From contig NZ_CP128362.1 of NCBI RefSeq assembly GCF_034274695.1, positions 3,474,501-3,538,500 of the forward strand: a stretch of DNA of 64,000 nucleotides. Reading direction: 5' to 3'. The notes below the pieces were generated by a model. That model was not told where the DNA came from. It ran no database searches and saw only the letters and a list, made by a program, of their open reading frames with translations. A program made the translations under genes and the position numbers. Position 1 is the first letter of the stretch. Each line of letters begins with the position of its first letter. Shown here piece after piece: positions 55,647 to 64,000 of this stretch. Origin of the DNA: Chitinophaga sp. LS1. GTDB lineage: Bacteria; Bacteroidota; Bacteroidia; Chitinophagales; Chitinophagaceae.

Positions 55647-56270
55647 ATGAAAAAACTGTTTTTCGCCGTGGCAGTACTGTGTGTAACTGCATTCTCTTCT
55701 ACTACTGTTAACGCCCAGTCCGGATTCTTACGTTTTGGTCTGAAAGGCGGTGCCAATCTGGGTAAACTGGATGGTAAAGGCTACAAAGATGGTTTTAACC
55801 TTGGCTACCACCTGGGTGGTTTTGCACAGATCAACCTGACTAAGGGTTTCGGTGTACAGGGTGAGTTGGTCTTCTCATCTACTAAAACTAAAACAACCAG
55901 CGACTTTAGTGAAGTGTATAATTCTGATAACCTGAATGATCCGGAAAACAATAGTAAAAAGATCAGTCTGAATTACCTGAGTATTCCGATCCTGGCAAAC
56001 TTCTCTTTGGGTACCCCTCGTATCAAACTGCAGGTAGGTCCTCAGTTCAGTGCACTGGTATCTAACAAAAATGTATTCAAAGGTGCGAACGATGCATTCA
56101 ATGGCGGCGATGTTGCTGGCGTAGCAGGTCTGTGGATCCAGCTGCCAATTGTAAATATCAGTGCCCGTTACATCGTAGGCTTCACCGATGTGAAGAAAGT
56201 AGACGATGTGACCAATTCCGGCAACTGGAAGAATCAGGCAATTCAACTGGGTGTTGGTGTGACGTTGTAA
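55647..56270 (+). CDS. PorT-family outer-membrane beta-barrel protein
   Basis: 207 residues: signal peptide KKLFFAVAVLCVTAFSSTTVNA, then RFGLKGGANLGKLDGKGYKDGFNLGYHLGGFAQINL, the typical opening of the OMP_b-brl_2 (PorT-like) family (quoted by parts), LNYLSIPILANF, and a C-terminal strand ending GVGVTL. Outer-membrane protein of unknown role. Single gene with a strong terminator. Confidence 0.87.
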   Translation: MKKLFFAVAVLCVTAFSSTTVNAQSGFLRFGLKGGANLGKLDGKGYKDGFNLGYHLGGFAQINLTKGFGVQGELVFSSTKTKTTSDFSEVYNSDNLNDPENNSKKISLNYLSIPILANFSLGTPRIKLQVGPQFSALVSNKNVFKGANDAFNGGDVAGVAGLWIQLPIVNISARYIVGFTDVKKVDDVTNSGNWKNQAIQLGVGVTL

Positions 56271-56290
56271 ACATCTATCATCTTCCTCCT

Positions 56291-56328
56291 AAAAACTCGC
56301 TTTTACGCCTTGTAAAAGCGAGTTTTTT
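56291..56328 (+). terminator. intrinsic terminator
   Basis: AAAAACTCGCTTTTAC (56291-56306) pairs with 56312-56327, loop GCCTT, followed by T. Ends the PorT-like gene. Confidence 0.87.
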
Positions 56329-56489
56329 ATTTTAAACTTAATGGAAACGGTATTATGTATATTTATAATAGAAGGCCATTTTCTTTTTTCGTGGCATTAA
56401 ACTTGACAATATACCTATGCTTAGAAAAAAGGCGAAAAGAATAGCCACTGGCTGACAAAATGGCTACTTTTTGAATTTAAATTACGGAG

Positions 56490-58892
56490 ATGAATAGATT
56501 TTACTTAACGAATTCAGAAGAGGAAATGGAATTCATGCCAATCATCCCGCTAAATGAAGACGGGGAGGGGCAGGAAGAAGATAATATACCCGAGGAGCTA
56601 GCTCTCTTACCTTTGAGAAATACGGTACTTTTCCCTGGTGTGGTATTGCCCATCACGGTTGGCAGAGATAAATCCATTAAAGCGGTAAACGATGCCTATC
56701 GCGGCGATAAGCTCATTGGCGTAGTCGCTCAGAAAGATAGCACAGTGGAAGATCCCATCATTGCCGATCTGGCAGATGTAGGAACTGTGGCCCGCATCGT
56801 AAAACTGATCAAAATGCCAGATGGTGGTACTACCATCATCATACAAGGTCGTAAAAGATTTAAAATCAATGAGATAGTTGCAGAAGATCCATACTTCAAG
56901 GCACGTATAGATATACTAAACGACGAGATTGTAACAGACGATCCGGAGTTTGACGCATACATCTCTACTATCAAGGACCTGGCAGGACAAATCATTCAGT
57001 TGTCCCCGAATCTGCCATCAGAAGCCAGCATCATTCTCAAGAATATTGAAAATGAATCGTTCCTGGTGCACTTCGTATCGTCTAATCTGAACTGCGACCT
57101 GAAAGAAAAACAGCAATTGCTGGAAATTAATAACCTGCGCACCCGTGCAGAACTCCTGCTCAAACTGTTGCAGGTAGAATTACAGCTGGCAGAACTTAAG
57201 AACAAGATCACCAACAAAACGAAGGCGGATCTTGACAAACAACAACGTGAATACTTCTTGCAGCAACAGCTCAAATCCATCAAGGAAGAACTGGGAGGTG
57301 ACAGTAACGACCGTGAGGTAAAGGAACTTCAGCGCAAAGCAGAGAAGAAAAAATGGACAGAAGCTGCCGGTGAACTTTTCCGCAAAGGAATTGAAAAACT
57401 GGAGCGTATGCACCCCAGCACACCTGACTACTCGGTGGTGTACAACCACCTGGACCTGATGCTGGACTTGCCATGGCAGGATTATACTGAAGACAGTTAC
57501 GACCTGAAAAAGGCGAAAAAGATATTGGACAATGACCATTATGGCATGGACAAGATCAAGGAGCGTATCCTTGAATACCTGGCCGTACTGAAGCTGAAAG
57601 GTGACATGAAGTCACCCATCCTTTGCTTCGTAGGCCCTCCGGGTATTGGTAAGACCTCTCTCGGTCGTTCCATCGCCAGTGCTATTGGCCGTAAATATGT
57701 ACGTCTCAGCCTTGGTGGTCTGCATGACGAAAGCGAGATTCGTGGTCACCGAAAGACTTACATCGGGGCGATGCCTGGCCGTATCTTGCAGAGCATCCGC
57801 AAGATAAAGACTTCTAACCCGGTGATGATACTGGACGAAATCGATAAGATTGGCAACGATCACCGTGGCGATCCAAGTTCCGCTATGCTGGAAGTACTGG
57901 ATCCTGAGCAGAACGGCACCTTCTACGACAACTACCTGGAGCTGGAATATGACCTGAGCAAGGTCCTGTTCATTGCGACAGCCAATGATATCAATGCCAT
58001 CAGTCCTGCACTGCGTGACCGTCTGGAAATCATTGACCTGAGCGGTTACTCCGTCGAGGAAAAAGTAGAAATCGCCAAGCGCCACCTGGTTCCTAAGCAG
58101 AAAGAAGCCCATGGCCTCAAGCAGCTGAAAATGAGGATTAGTAACAGTGTGCTGGACAGGATCATCCAGGACTATACCCGCGAAAGTGGTGTGCGTGAGC
58201 TGGACAGACAAATGGCGTCCATCATGCGGTCCCTGGCCAAGGATGTAGCGCTGGAAGAAGAGGTACCAGACAGTCTGACCGAAGAACATGTAGAAGAAAT
58301 ACTGGGCAAGGCCCGCTATTCAAACGAAATTTACAAGGTGGGTAATCCTCCCGGGGTAGCCGTTGGTCTGGCCTGGACCTATGTAGGTGGAGATATCCTC
58401 TTCATCGAAAGCAGCCTTAGTGAAGGCAAGGGCGATCTGCAGATGACCGGTAACCTGGGCAATGTGATGAAGGAATCTGCCAGCACAGCATTGAGCTATC
58501 TGCAGGCAAACTCTCACCAGTTCAATATCAATTCAAAGCAGTTCAGGGAAAAGAATGTACACATTCACGTACCTGAAGGCGCTGTACCGAAGGATGGTCC
58601 AAGTGCTGGTATCACCATGCTCACAGCTTTAACTTCCGTATTCACAGGCAGAAAGGTGAAATCCTACCTGGCTATGACGGGCGAAATCACCCTCCGCGGA
58701 CAGGTATTGCCAGTGGGAGGTATCAAAGAAAAGATCTTAGCTGCCAAAAGGGCGGGGATTAAAGAAATTATCCTCTGTTGGCAGAATGAAAAAGATATCA
58801 AGGAAATTAATCCCGATTATATCAAAGGGGTAAAGTTCCATTTTGTAAAAGAAATGAACCAAGTGATCGATATTGCGTTATTAAAGAAGTAA
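56490..58892 (+). CDS. lon: ATP-dependent protease La (Lon)
   Basis: 800 residues in LonA order: N-terminal substrate domain (~35-235), coiled coil (~235-300), AAA+ module with Walker A GPPGIGKT (Gly382-Lys388), Walker [12 protein letters not shown], and the C-terminal protease with Ser705 (KDGPSAGIT) and Lys748 forming the catalytic dyad. Degrades misfolded and regulatory proteins in the cytosol. The first ~30 residues are acidic. A weak GGAG precedes the ATG. Confidence 0.97.
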   Translation: MNRFYLTNSEEEMEFMPIIPLNEDGEGQEEDNIPEELALLPLRNTVLFPGVVLPITVGRDKSIKAVNDAYRGDKLIGVVAQKDSTVEDPIIADLADVGTVARIVKLIKMPDGGTTIIIQGRKRFKINEIVAEDPYFKARIDILNDEIVTDDPEFDAYISTIKDLAGQIIQLSPNLPSEASIILKNIENESFLVHFVSSNLNCDLKEKQQLLEINNLRTRAELLLKLLQVELQLAELKNKITNKTKADLDKQQREYFLQQQLKSIKEELGGDSNDREVKELQRKAEKKKWTEAAGELFRKGIEKLERMHPSTPDYSVVYNHLDLMLDLPWQDYTEDSYDLKKAKKILDNDHYGMDKIKERILEYLAVLKLKGDMKSPILCFVGPPGIGKTSLGRSIASAIGRKYVRLSLGGLHDESEIRGHRKTYIGAMPGRILQSIRKIKTSNPVMILDEIDKIGNDHRGDPSSAMLEVLDPEQNGTFYDNYLELEYDLSKVLFIATANDINAISPALRDRLEIIDLSGYSVEEKVEIAKRHLVPKQKEAHGLKQLKMRISNSVLDRIIQDYTRESGVRELDRQMASIMRSLAKDVALEEEVPDSLTEEHVEEILGKARYSNEIYKVGNPPGVAVGLAWTYVGGDILFIESSLSEGKGDLQMTGNLGNVMKESASTALSYLQANSHQFNINSKQFREKNVHIHVPEGAVPKDGPSAGITMLTALTSVFTGRKVKSYLAMTGEITLRGQVLPVGGIKEKILAAKRAGIKEIILCWQNEKDIKEINPDYIKGVKFHFVKEMNQVIDIALLKK

Positions 58893-58965
58893 CAAGTCTA
58901 TGCCGGCCCTTTTCACAGTTGGGACCGGCGATGGATATATGTTGATTGTTTTAAGGGTTTTATAG

Positions 58966-59007
58966 TAAGGCCATGCTGCTCCCCGGCAGAATGGCCTTAT
59001 TGTTTTT
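58966..59007 (+). terminator. terminator of lon
   Basis: TAAGGCCAT (58966-58974) pairs with ATGGCCTTA (58991-58999), with inner CTGC/GCAG pairing; TTGTTTTTG follows. A second, imperfect GCCGG/CCGGC hairpin lies just after the lon stop. Confidence 0.75.
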
Positions 59008-59008
59008 G

Positions 59009-59016
59009 TATATTTG
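59009..59016 (+). promoter_or_regulatory. -7 box (TATATTTG) of porQ
   Basis: A perfect TAnnTTTG sits 5 nt before the porQ ATG, on the T-run of the lon terminator. No TTG lies at the right distance, so -33 contact is uncertain. If used, the mRNA would be leaderless. Confidence 0.45.
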
Positions 59017-59021
59017 TCTGA

Positions 59022-60056
59022 ATGTACCGAATCATATTCCTATTCCTCCTCCTTACCAAATCCTCTTTTGCCCAGGTACTGGGAGGGAAAGCTACATTTG
59101 CATTCTTAGACCTTCCGGTATCTCCGGCGCAAACTTCCCTTGGCAGTATCAATGTAAGCCAGCTTGGAAATGACATTGCACTTTCTACACTGAACCCAGC
59201 ATTATTACGTCCGGAGATGCATACAAATCTCCAACTCAACTACACCAGCTATTTTGCGGATGTACTGTATGGCCATGCGTTGTTTGGTTATCATTCCGAT
59301 CGGTTGCAAACCACCTTTGCCGCTGGCATTCAATATATCGACTACGGTTTCATTACACAAACAGATGCTACCGGTAGTATCCAGGGTGCTTTCCGGCCCC
59401 GCGATATGGCCATCCAGGTGACTGCCTCCCGTCAGTATTTAGAAAGATGGCACTATGGAGCCACCTTACAATTCGTACAATCCAGCTACCAGCAATACAA
59501 TTCCACAGGGCTTGTATTACATTTTGGCCTTACCTACGAAGACACTACCCACCATTGGCAGGCAGGGCTTCTGGCAAAAAATATGGGGGTACAGCTTAGC
59601 ACTTATACCCCCGGTAACCAGGAGCCTTTACCATTTGATTTACAGGTAGGTATCTCAAAAAAGCTGAATCAGCTTCCATTACAGTTATCCGCCACGCTCC
59701 ATCACATTTATCAATACGACGTGCGTTATGCAGATCCCGGATTCCAGGAAAGCAGCTTAATCACCAACGGCGATACGGTAAAAACAAGTGGACAGGCAGT
59801 AGATAAAATATTCAGGCATTTTGTACTGGCTGCACATTGGGAAATAGGGCGTTTTGTGACGCTGACAGCGGGGTATAATCATTTGCGCAGGCAGGAATTA
59901 TCAGATCCTCAGTTAAGGGGTTTGAGTGGGTTTTCGGCAGGGGTAGGAGTGGTGACGAGAAAGATCCAGCTTCGTTATGCGAGGGCCTGGTATCAGCGCA
60001 GTGCTGCGCTGAACCAGTTCGGAATAAATTTGCCCCTGAAGGAATGGAGTTATTAA
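59022..60056 (+). CDS. porQ: type IX secretion system protein PorQ
   Basis: 344 residues, signal peptide YRIIFLFLLLTKSSFA. GGKATFAFLDLPVSPAQTSLGS and NDIALSTLNPALL are PorQ hallmarks, followed by beta-barrel strands (NLQLNYTSYFADV, FAAGIQYIDYGF). PorQ works with PorU in the attachment complex of T9SS, which anchors cargo proteins at the cell surface. It supports T9SS in this organism; the partial secreted protein at the window end could be a client. Confidence 0.92.
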   Translation: MYRIIFLFLLLTKSSFAQVLGGKATFAFLDLPVSPAQTSLGSINVSQLGNDIALSTLNPALLRPEMHTNLQLNYTSYFADVLYGHALFGYHSDRLQTTFAAGIQYIDYGFITQTDATGSIQGAFRPRDMAIQVTASRQYLERWHYGATLQFVQSSYQQYNSTGLVLHFGLTYEDTTHHWQAGLLAKNMGVQLSTYTPGNQEPLPFDLQVGISKKLNQLPLQLSATLHHIYQYDVRYADPGFQESSLITNGDTVKTSGQAVDKIFRHFVLAAHWEIGRFVTLTAGYNHLRRQELSDPQLRGLSGFSAGVGVVTRKIQLRYARAWYQRSAALNQFGINLPLKEWSY

Positions 60057-60794
60057 TTACTCGGTCACCTTCAGTTGTCGCTTATACAATTGAATCGTGT
60101 TTTCCAGCCCCAGGTACAGCGCATCACATACTAATGCGTGACCGATGGATACTTCTTTCAGCTGTGGAATATGCAGCTTGAAAAAGCGCAGGTTGTCCAG
60201 GTTTAAATCGTGACCTGCGTTGATATCCAACCCGATAGCGGTAGCAGCACGGGCAGTATTCTTATAATCGTTCAGGAGTTGAAAGTTCTGTTGTTGTGTC
60301 CTTGCATTGGTAAATTCCTCTGCATAAGGACCGGTATACAATTCAATCCTGTCAGCACCGGCAGTTTTAGCCGCTTCTACTTTTTCAGGTTCTGCATTCA
60401 GGAAGATAGACACCCTGATACCAGCGGTTTTGAACGTACCGATCACTTCTTTCAGAAATGACTGGTTAGCAATAGTATCCCATCCGGTATTGGAGGTAAT
60501 GGCATGTGGGGGATCTGGTACCAGTGTAACCTGTTCTGGTTTTACCGACAGGACCAGGTCGATAAATTCTTTCGAAGGATAGCCTTCGATATTGAATTCT
60601 GTAGTGACTAACGGCTTCAGGTCCAGTACGTCCTGATAACGGATATGACGCTCATCTGGTCTTGGGTGAACGGTGATACCGTCGGCTCCAAAACGTTCAC
60701 AATCCTGTGCTACTTTCAATATATCCGGGAGGTTACCGCCTCTGGCATTGCGCAGGGTGGCAAACTTGTTAATATTTACGCTCAATTTTGTCAT
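60057..60794 (-). CDS. pdxJ: pyridoxine 5'-phosphate synthase
   Basis: 245 residues. PdxJ condenses 1-deoxyxylulose-5-phosphate with 3-amino-1-hydroxyacetone phosphate to PNP. LSVNINKFATLRNARGG at the N-terminus, FGADGITVHPRPDERHI, ITSNTGWDT and INAGHDLNLDNL are family motifs. Stop codon abuts that of porQ (convergent). The ATG lies 4 nt after a TACTTTTG box. Confidence 0.96.
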   Translation of the reverse strand: MTKLSVNINKFATLRNARGGNLPDILKVAQDCERFGADGITVHPRPDERHIRYQDVLDLKPLVTTEFNIEGYPSKEFIDLVLSVKPEQVTLVPDPPHAITSNTGWDTIANQSFLKEVIGTFKTAGIRVSIFLNAEPEKVEAAKTAGADRIELYTGPYAEEFTNARTQQQNFQLLNDYKNTARAATAIGLDINAGHDLNLDNLRFFKLHIPQLKEVSIGHALVCDALYLGLENTIQLYKRQLKVTE

Positions 60795-60798
60795 ATGA

Positions 60799-60829
60799 CA
60801 AAAGTAACTTTTAAGCCACTAAAAACAAA
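60799..60829 (-). promoter_or_regulatory. promoter TTTG-N19-TACTTTTG of pdxJ (- strand)
   Basis: CAAAAGTA (60799-60806) and CAAA (60826-60829) on the + strand are the complement of -7 and -33 elements 19 nt apart. Its -33 overlaps the ahcY terminator. Only 4 nt separate the -7 box from the pdxJ ATG. Confidence 0.55.
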
Positions 60830-60862
60830 AAGGGGCTACCACTACTGGGAGCCCCTTTTTTT
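60827..60862 (-). terminator. intrinsic terminator of ahcY
   Basis: AAAAAGGGGCT (60827-60837) pairs perfectly with 60850-60860; on the - strand the stem ends in TTTTT. It ends 18 nt after the ahcY stop. Confidence 0.85.
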
Positions 60863-60879
60863 GTGCGCTAAAAACGCTA

Positions 60880-62208
60880 TTAATATCTGTAATAATCAGG
60901 CTTATAAGGACCTTCTGCAGGAATGCTCAGATATTCAGACTGGGTTGGAGTCAGTATATCCAGTTCCACACCGATTTTCTTCAGGTGCAGACGGGCAACT
61001 TTCTCATCCAGGTGCTTAGGCAGTACGTAAACTTTGTTCTCATAATTTTCAGTATGTAACCACAGTTCCAGCTGAGCCAGTACCTGGTTGGTGAAGGAGT
61101 TACTCATCACGAAAGATGGGTGACCAGTAGCACAACCCAGGTTTACCAGGCGACCTTCAGCCAGCAGGATGATGTCTTTACCATCGATGGTATATTTATC
61201 TACCTGTGGTTTGATTTCAACCTTGGTATTACCGTAGTTCTTGTTCAACCATGCAACGTCGATTTCGATATCGAAGTGACCAATGTTGGACACGATACAT
61301 TTATCTTTCATCAGTTTGAAGTGCTCGCCAGTGATGATATCGCGGCAACCGGTAGTGGTTACGATGATATCAGCTTCTTTTACAGCATCAGACATTTTCT
61401 TTACTTCGTAACCTTCCATAGCAGCCTGCAGCGCACAGATAGGATCGATTTCAGTAACGATCACACGTGCACCAGCTCCTTTCAGAGACTCAGCAGAACC
61501 TTTACCTACGTCACCAAAACCAGCTACAACAGCTACTTTACCGGCAATCATTACGTCAGTAGCACGACGAATCGCATCTACGCAGGATTCGCGGCAACCG
61601 TACTTGTTATCAAATTTAGATTTGGTAACAGAGTCATTGATATTGATAGCAGGAATAGGCAAAGTACCTTTCTGCATACGCTCGTATAAACGGTGTACAC
61701 CAGTAGTAGTCTCTTCGCTCAGCCCTTTCACGTGCTGGATCAGTTCAGTGTATTTGTCAAACACCATGTTTGTCAGGTCACCACCGTCATCCAGGATCAT
61801 GTTCAGCGGACGGTCAGCACCACCGAAGAACAGGGTCTGTTCGATACACCAGTCAAAATCCTGTTCGTTCAGACCTTTCCATGCAAATACAGGTACACCT
61901 GCAGCAGCAACAGCGGCAGCAGCGTGATCCTGGGTAGAAAAGATATTACAGGAACTCCAGCGTACTTCCGCACCCAGGTGTACCAGGGTTTCGATCAGCA
62001 CAGCTGTCTGGATGGTCATATGTAAGCAACCAGCAATACGCGCACCTTGCAGTGGCTTGCTGTTACCATATTCTTCTCTCAGCGACATCAGACCTGGCAT
62101 CTCAGCTTCCGCCAGCTCGATTTCTTTACGTCCCCACTCTGCCAGAGACATATCCTTTACTTTATAAGGAAGAGCAAAGTCAATGTTAGATTTAGCTATT
62201 GTAGACAT
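60880..62208 (-). CDS. ahcY: adenosylhomocysteinase
   Basis: 442 residues. Hydrolyses S-adenosylhomocysteine to homocysteine and adenosine, completing the methyl cycle. NAD-binding loop [11 protein letters not shown]-terminal [22 protein letters not shown], and the C-terminal PYKPDYYRY are family features. Promoter and terminator flank it, so it is monocistronic. Confidence 0.97.
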   Translation of the reverse strand: MSTIAKSNIDFALPYKVKDMSLAEWGRKEIELAEAEMPGLMSLREEYGNSKPLQGARIAGCLHMTIQTAVLIETLVHLGAEVRWSSCNIFSTQDHAAAAVAAAGVPVFAWKGLNEQDFDWCIEQTLFFGGADRPLNMILDDGGDLTNMVFDKYTELIQHVKGLSEETTTGVHRLYERMQKGTLPIPAININDSVTKSKFDNKYGCRESCVDAIRRATDVMIAGKVAVVAGFGDVGKGSAESLKGAGARVIVTEIDPICALQAAMEGYEVKKMSDAVKEADIIVTTTGCRDIITGEHFKLMKDKCIVSNIGHFDIEIDVAWLNKNYGNTKVEIKPQVDKYTIDGKDIILLAEGRLVNLGCATGHPSFVMSNSFTNQVLAQLELWLHTENYENKVYVLPKHLDEKVARLHLKKIGVELDILTPTQSEYLSIPAEGPYKPDYYRY

Positions 62209-62224
62209 TATTACTTGTTTTGTG

Positions 62225-62256
62225 CAAATCTAAATTTATTTTATGGGTAAAAACAA
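62225..62256 (-). promoter_or_regulatory. promoter TTG-N21-TAGATTTG of ahcY (- strand)
   Basis: CAAATCTA (62225-62232) and CAA (62254-62256) on the + strand represent -7 and -33 elements 21 nt apart, 16 nt before the ahcY ATG. The short leader leaves no room for a SAH or SAM riboswitch. Confidence 0.62.
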
Positions 62257-62460
62257 TGCATTTGTTCTTTTTTTATTGTGGAAAACAGAACAAGCGTTTT
62301 TTTGAAACAGAATATTAGCCCCCGTTACAATACCACCGGTTTTGCCTTAAAATAATGGAATGTGGATAAATATGTGAATTCACAATAACATGATCCTGAA
62401 TCAGGAGAGATACTTATCCCCATTTATTGGGTCAACATATTAACAATTAATATAAAATAT

Positions 62461-62492
62461 TTTGTCTAAATATGGAATATTGAATATGTTTG
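62461..62492 (+). promoter_or_regulatory. promoter TTTG-N20-TATGTTTG of the secreted protein
   Basis: TTTG at 62461-62464 and TATGTTTG at 62485-62492, spacing 20 nt. It would give a leader of ~235 nt before the ATG at 62733. The remaining spacer from 62257 to 62732 is A+T-rich with stop codons in all frames; beyond this element I see nothing supportable in it. Confidence 0.55.
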
Positions 62493-62732
62493 TATTTCGA
62501 TATATTATGGTTATCTTATTGCGCAGTGTGATGTACAGTGAATGATTGATTAATTGCCTTTCGTGAATCAGCATCGTGTCCCAATCCCTCATTCCTACAA
62601 TACTGTTGCAGGTAACGTTTTCATTACCATGCCTTTTTGCATTTTCGTGAAGGCTTTTAGCCATTTCTCTAATGGTTGAAACATGGCTGACTAAAGAAAT
62701 TAGATGGATTATAGAACTTTACACGCTTTACT

Positions 62733-64000
62733 ATGTTCAAGCTTCCCAATTCTGTGAAAAGGAATGCAACTGCCACACCCCGGAAAGTGTCACATACACT
62801 TAAAAGGATGTTCTTTGCAGTACTTTTGTTATTGATATGCAGTCAGAGTCAGGTTATCGCGCAGACTGTAAAGGCTACTATCAATCCTACAGGGGGTGCC
62901 AGCGGCTCTAAAGACCTGAAGATCGATATCTATACCGATGGTAGCATCGTGGTGACCCGCAATGGTCTTACGGAAAGCTACAACCGGGCAGATAGTTCTC
63001 TGGGTATGAGGGCTTTTTTCGATTTTAAGAACCTGTCACATATGACAGACGAAACCACCCCAAAGGCTCCTGCCAGTTGTTATGTCTCTCCTATATCTGG
63101 TACTGGTTCTTACGCCGATCCTTATAAAATTCATGTAGTAGGTACTATCCTAGATCCATATTACAAGTATCCAACCGGACAAACGGGTACAGTGACCTGT
63201 ATTATTACTTATGTAAAGAATACCAGTTACTTCTTCCTGGATTATGTTATGCACATGCCTCAGGTAAGTACGAACGACTATACCAGCGTTTTGTTCTATC
63301 TGTCAGAGCAGGTGGTAATGGGTCCAAATGCGACTGCCGATCCGGATGAAGCCAGTAAATGTGGATATGGATTTATCAATAGTGATACAACTACCATTGG
63401 TATGTACAGAGATGCTGCCTGCTCTGAAACAGCAGAATCTCCCCGTAGCCATGTGTATCGCATGTACAGGAAATTCAAATCCTGGGAAGCATCCATTCCT
63501 GAAAACAGGTTCTACCTGGATGATGATGGATTATATCCGCACAACGTAATTGCTGATGGCGTGGATGGTCGTGGTCGTTCCATGGGTATCATGCGTACTA
63601 TGCCGATCTACGACAACAACTTTACCGCTACTCCTGTGAACTACAGGACTTTCCGTGTATTATCCGGTTATGGTACAACCAAGACGGAGTTCGATACAGT
63701 AGCAGCGATGGTCGATTCCATACCTGTCACGGGATGGGGCAATGTGTCGGTACAGTTTTCGAGTGCTACCCTATCTACCAATGAAGGTAGTGCAGCGCAG
63801 GGAGAGCATATTGATTCAAGCGTAACGTTAAAAGTGTCCGGTGGCAAACTCAATGCCCCGGTTTATGTTTTATTACAGTACGACTCAACTTATAGTTACA
63901 CACATCCGGCCGTAAGAGGTACCGACTTTACCCTGGCAGAACAGGGTGCACTGATTCCTGCAGGGGACTATACGACTGCCAAAACCGTAAAGATCCCTAA
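62733..64000 (+). CDS. large secreted protein, 5' part (runs off the window), with Calx-beta-like segment
   Basis: An open frame from ATG 62733 to the last base (422 codons, no stop), so the gene continues beyond the window. A signal peptide follows a basic N-region (hydrophobic MFFAVLLLLICSQSQVIA, residues 26-43, cleaved before QT); a start at ATG 62808 is an alternative. Residues ~45-330 have beta-rich sequence with four scattered Cys and no family I recognise. From about residue 334 FSSATLSTNEGSAAQGEHIDSSVTLKV begins a Calx-beta/Ig-like repeat (quoted by part). Such proteins in Bacteroidota are often giant surface adhesins exported by T9SS, but the C-terminal sorting domain is not visible here. 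Confidence 0.82.
   Translation, partial: MFKLPNSVKRNATATPRKVSHTLKRMFFAVLLLLICSQSQVIAQTVKATINPTGGASGSKDLKIDIYTDGSIVVTRNGLTESYNRADSSLGMRAFFDFKNLSHMTDETTPKAPASCYVSPISGTGSYADPYKIHVVGTILDPYYKYPTGQTGTVTCIITYVKNTSYFFLDYVMHMPQVSTNDYTSVLFYLSEQVVMGPNATADPDEASKCGYGFINSDTTTIGMYRDAACSETAESPRSHVYRMYRKFKSWEASIPENRFYLDDDGLYPHNVIADGVDGRGRSMGIMRTMPIYDNNFTATPVNYRTFRVLSGYGTTKTEFDTVAAMVDSIPVTGWGNVSVQFSSATLSTNEGSAAQGEHIDSSVTLKVSGGKLNAPVYVLLQYDSTYSYTHPAVRGTDFTLAEQGALIPAGDYTTAKTVKIP

Noticed and set aside
62440..62664. 74-codon ORF on the - strand in the ahcY/secreted-protein spacer
   Set aside because: Composition is not protein-like, it overlaps a promoter on the other strand and has no initiation or family signal.
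1..64000. tRNA, rRNA, CRISPR arrays, insertion sequences, integrated phage
   Set aside because: Spacers were read for cloverleaf-like dyads, regular short repeats, transposase or integrase motifs and att-like duplications; none was found. The amidase and membrane protein at 1.3-2.5 kb are not enough to call a prophage.

Overview
The window looks like a chromosomal segment of a Bacteroidota bacterium, most likely Chitinophagaceae (Chitinophaga-like). The support is internal: a PorQ homologue (type IX secretion), families confined to or typical of this phylum (DUF4954, DUF4421, DUF5683, PorT-like barrels), SusCD-era polysaccharide enzymes such as a GH106-type rhamnosidase, A+T-rich spacers, and repeated occurrences of the Bacteroidota promoter pattern TTG/TTTG-N18-22-TAnnTTTG instead of a sigma70 -35/-10 pair. 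I see no rRNA, tRNA, CRISPR array, insertion sequence, phage integrase or plasmid functions.

Layout, left to right. 1-5.1 kb: the 3' end of a GH106-like glycosidase, then a promoter and a three-gene cassette (small multi-pass membrane protein, cytosolic-looking peptidoglycan amidase, membrane-anchored patatin lipase). 5.1-6.6 kb: an unrecognised helical protein. 6.8-12.5 kb: leucine operon leuC-(methyltransferase)-leuD-leuB-leuA closed by two long hairpins. 12.4-19.2 kb: a secreted VanX-type dipeptidase, then genes for non-phosphorylative L-fucose catabolism (two SDR dehydrogenases, mutarotase, lactonase, FAH-family hydrolase, FucP permease). 19.3-21.0 kb: an MbnP/diheme MauG pair. 21.0-29.5 kb: tag, a small unknown gene with a decayed duplicate of its tail, a DUF4954-glmS operon, a degenerate histidine-phosphatase lipoprotein, mgtE and a bestrophin. 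29.6-36.0 kb: a SET protein and a complete histidine-utilisation operon headed by a MarR regulator (hutH-U-I-G).

36-45 kb is housekeeping: purU, phosphoesterase, DUF4421, HD protein, aconitase, PspC, kdsA and a threonine-dehydrogenase-like SDR. 45.3-48.9 kb is assimilatory sulfate reduction (cysH-cysD-cysN with an adjacent Rrf2 regulator). 48.9-52.1 kb is a parA-parB-DUF5683-dapB run. 52.2-62.2 kb holds a UPF0173 hydrolase, a membrane phosphoesterase, two outer-membrane barrel-type proteins, lon, porQ, pdxJ and ahcY. The last 1.27 kb is the start of a large secreted protein that runs off the window.

Most of the window is ordinary metabolism. The parts most worth a second look are the membrane-protein/amidase/patatin cassette, a Tam-like methyltransferase embedded in the leu operon with a Shine-Dalgarno-sequestering hairpin before leuD, the MbnP-MbnH-type copper-protein pair, a histidine-phosphatase-fold lipoprotein lacking catalytic residues, and several genes whose ATG sits only 4-5 nt after a promoter -7 box, which predicts leaderless mRNAs. 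Functions are inferred from reading the translations and motifs; no database search was run.
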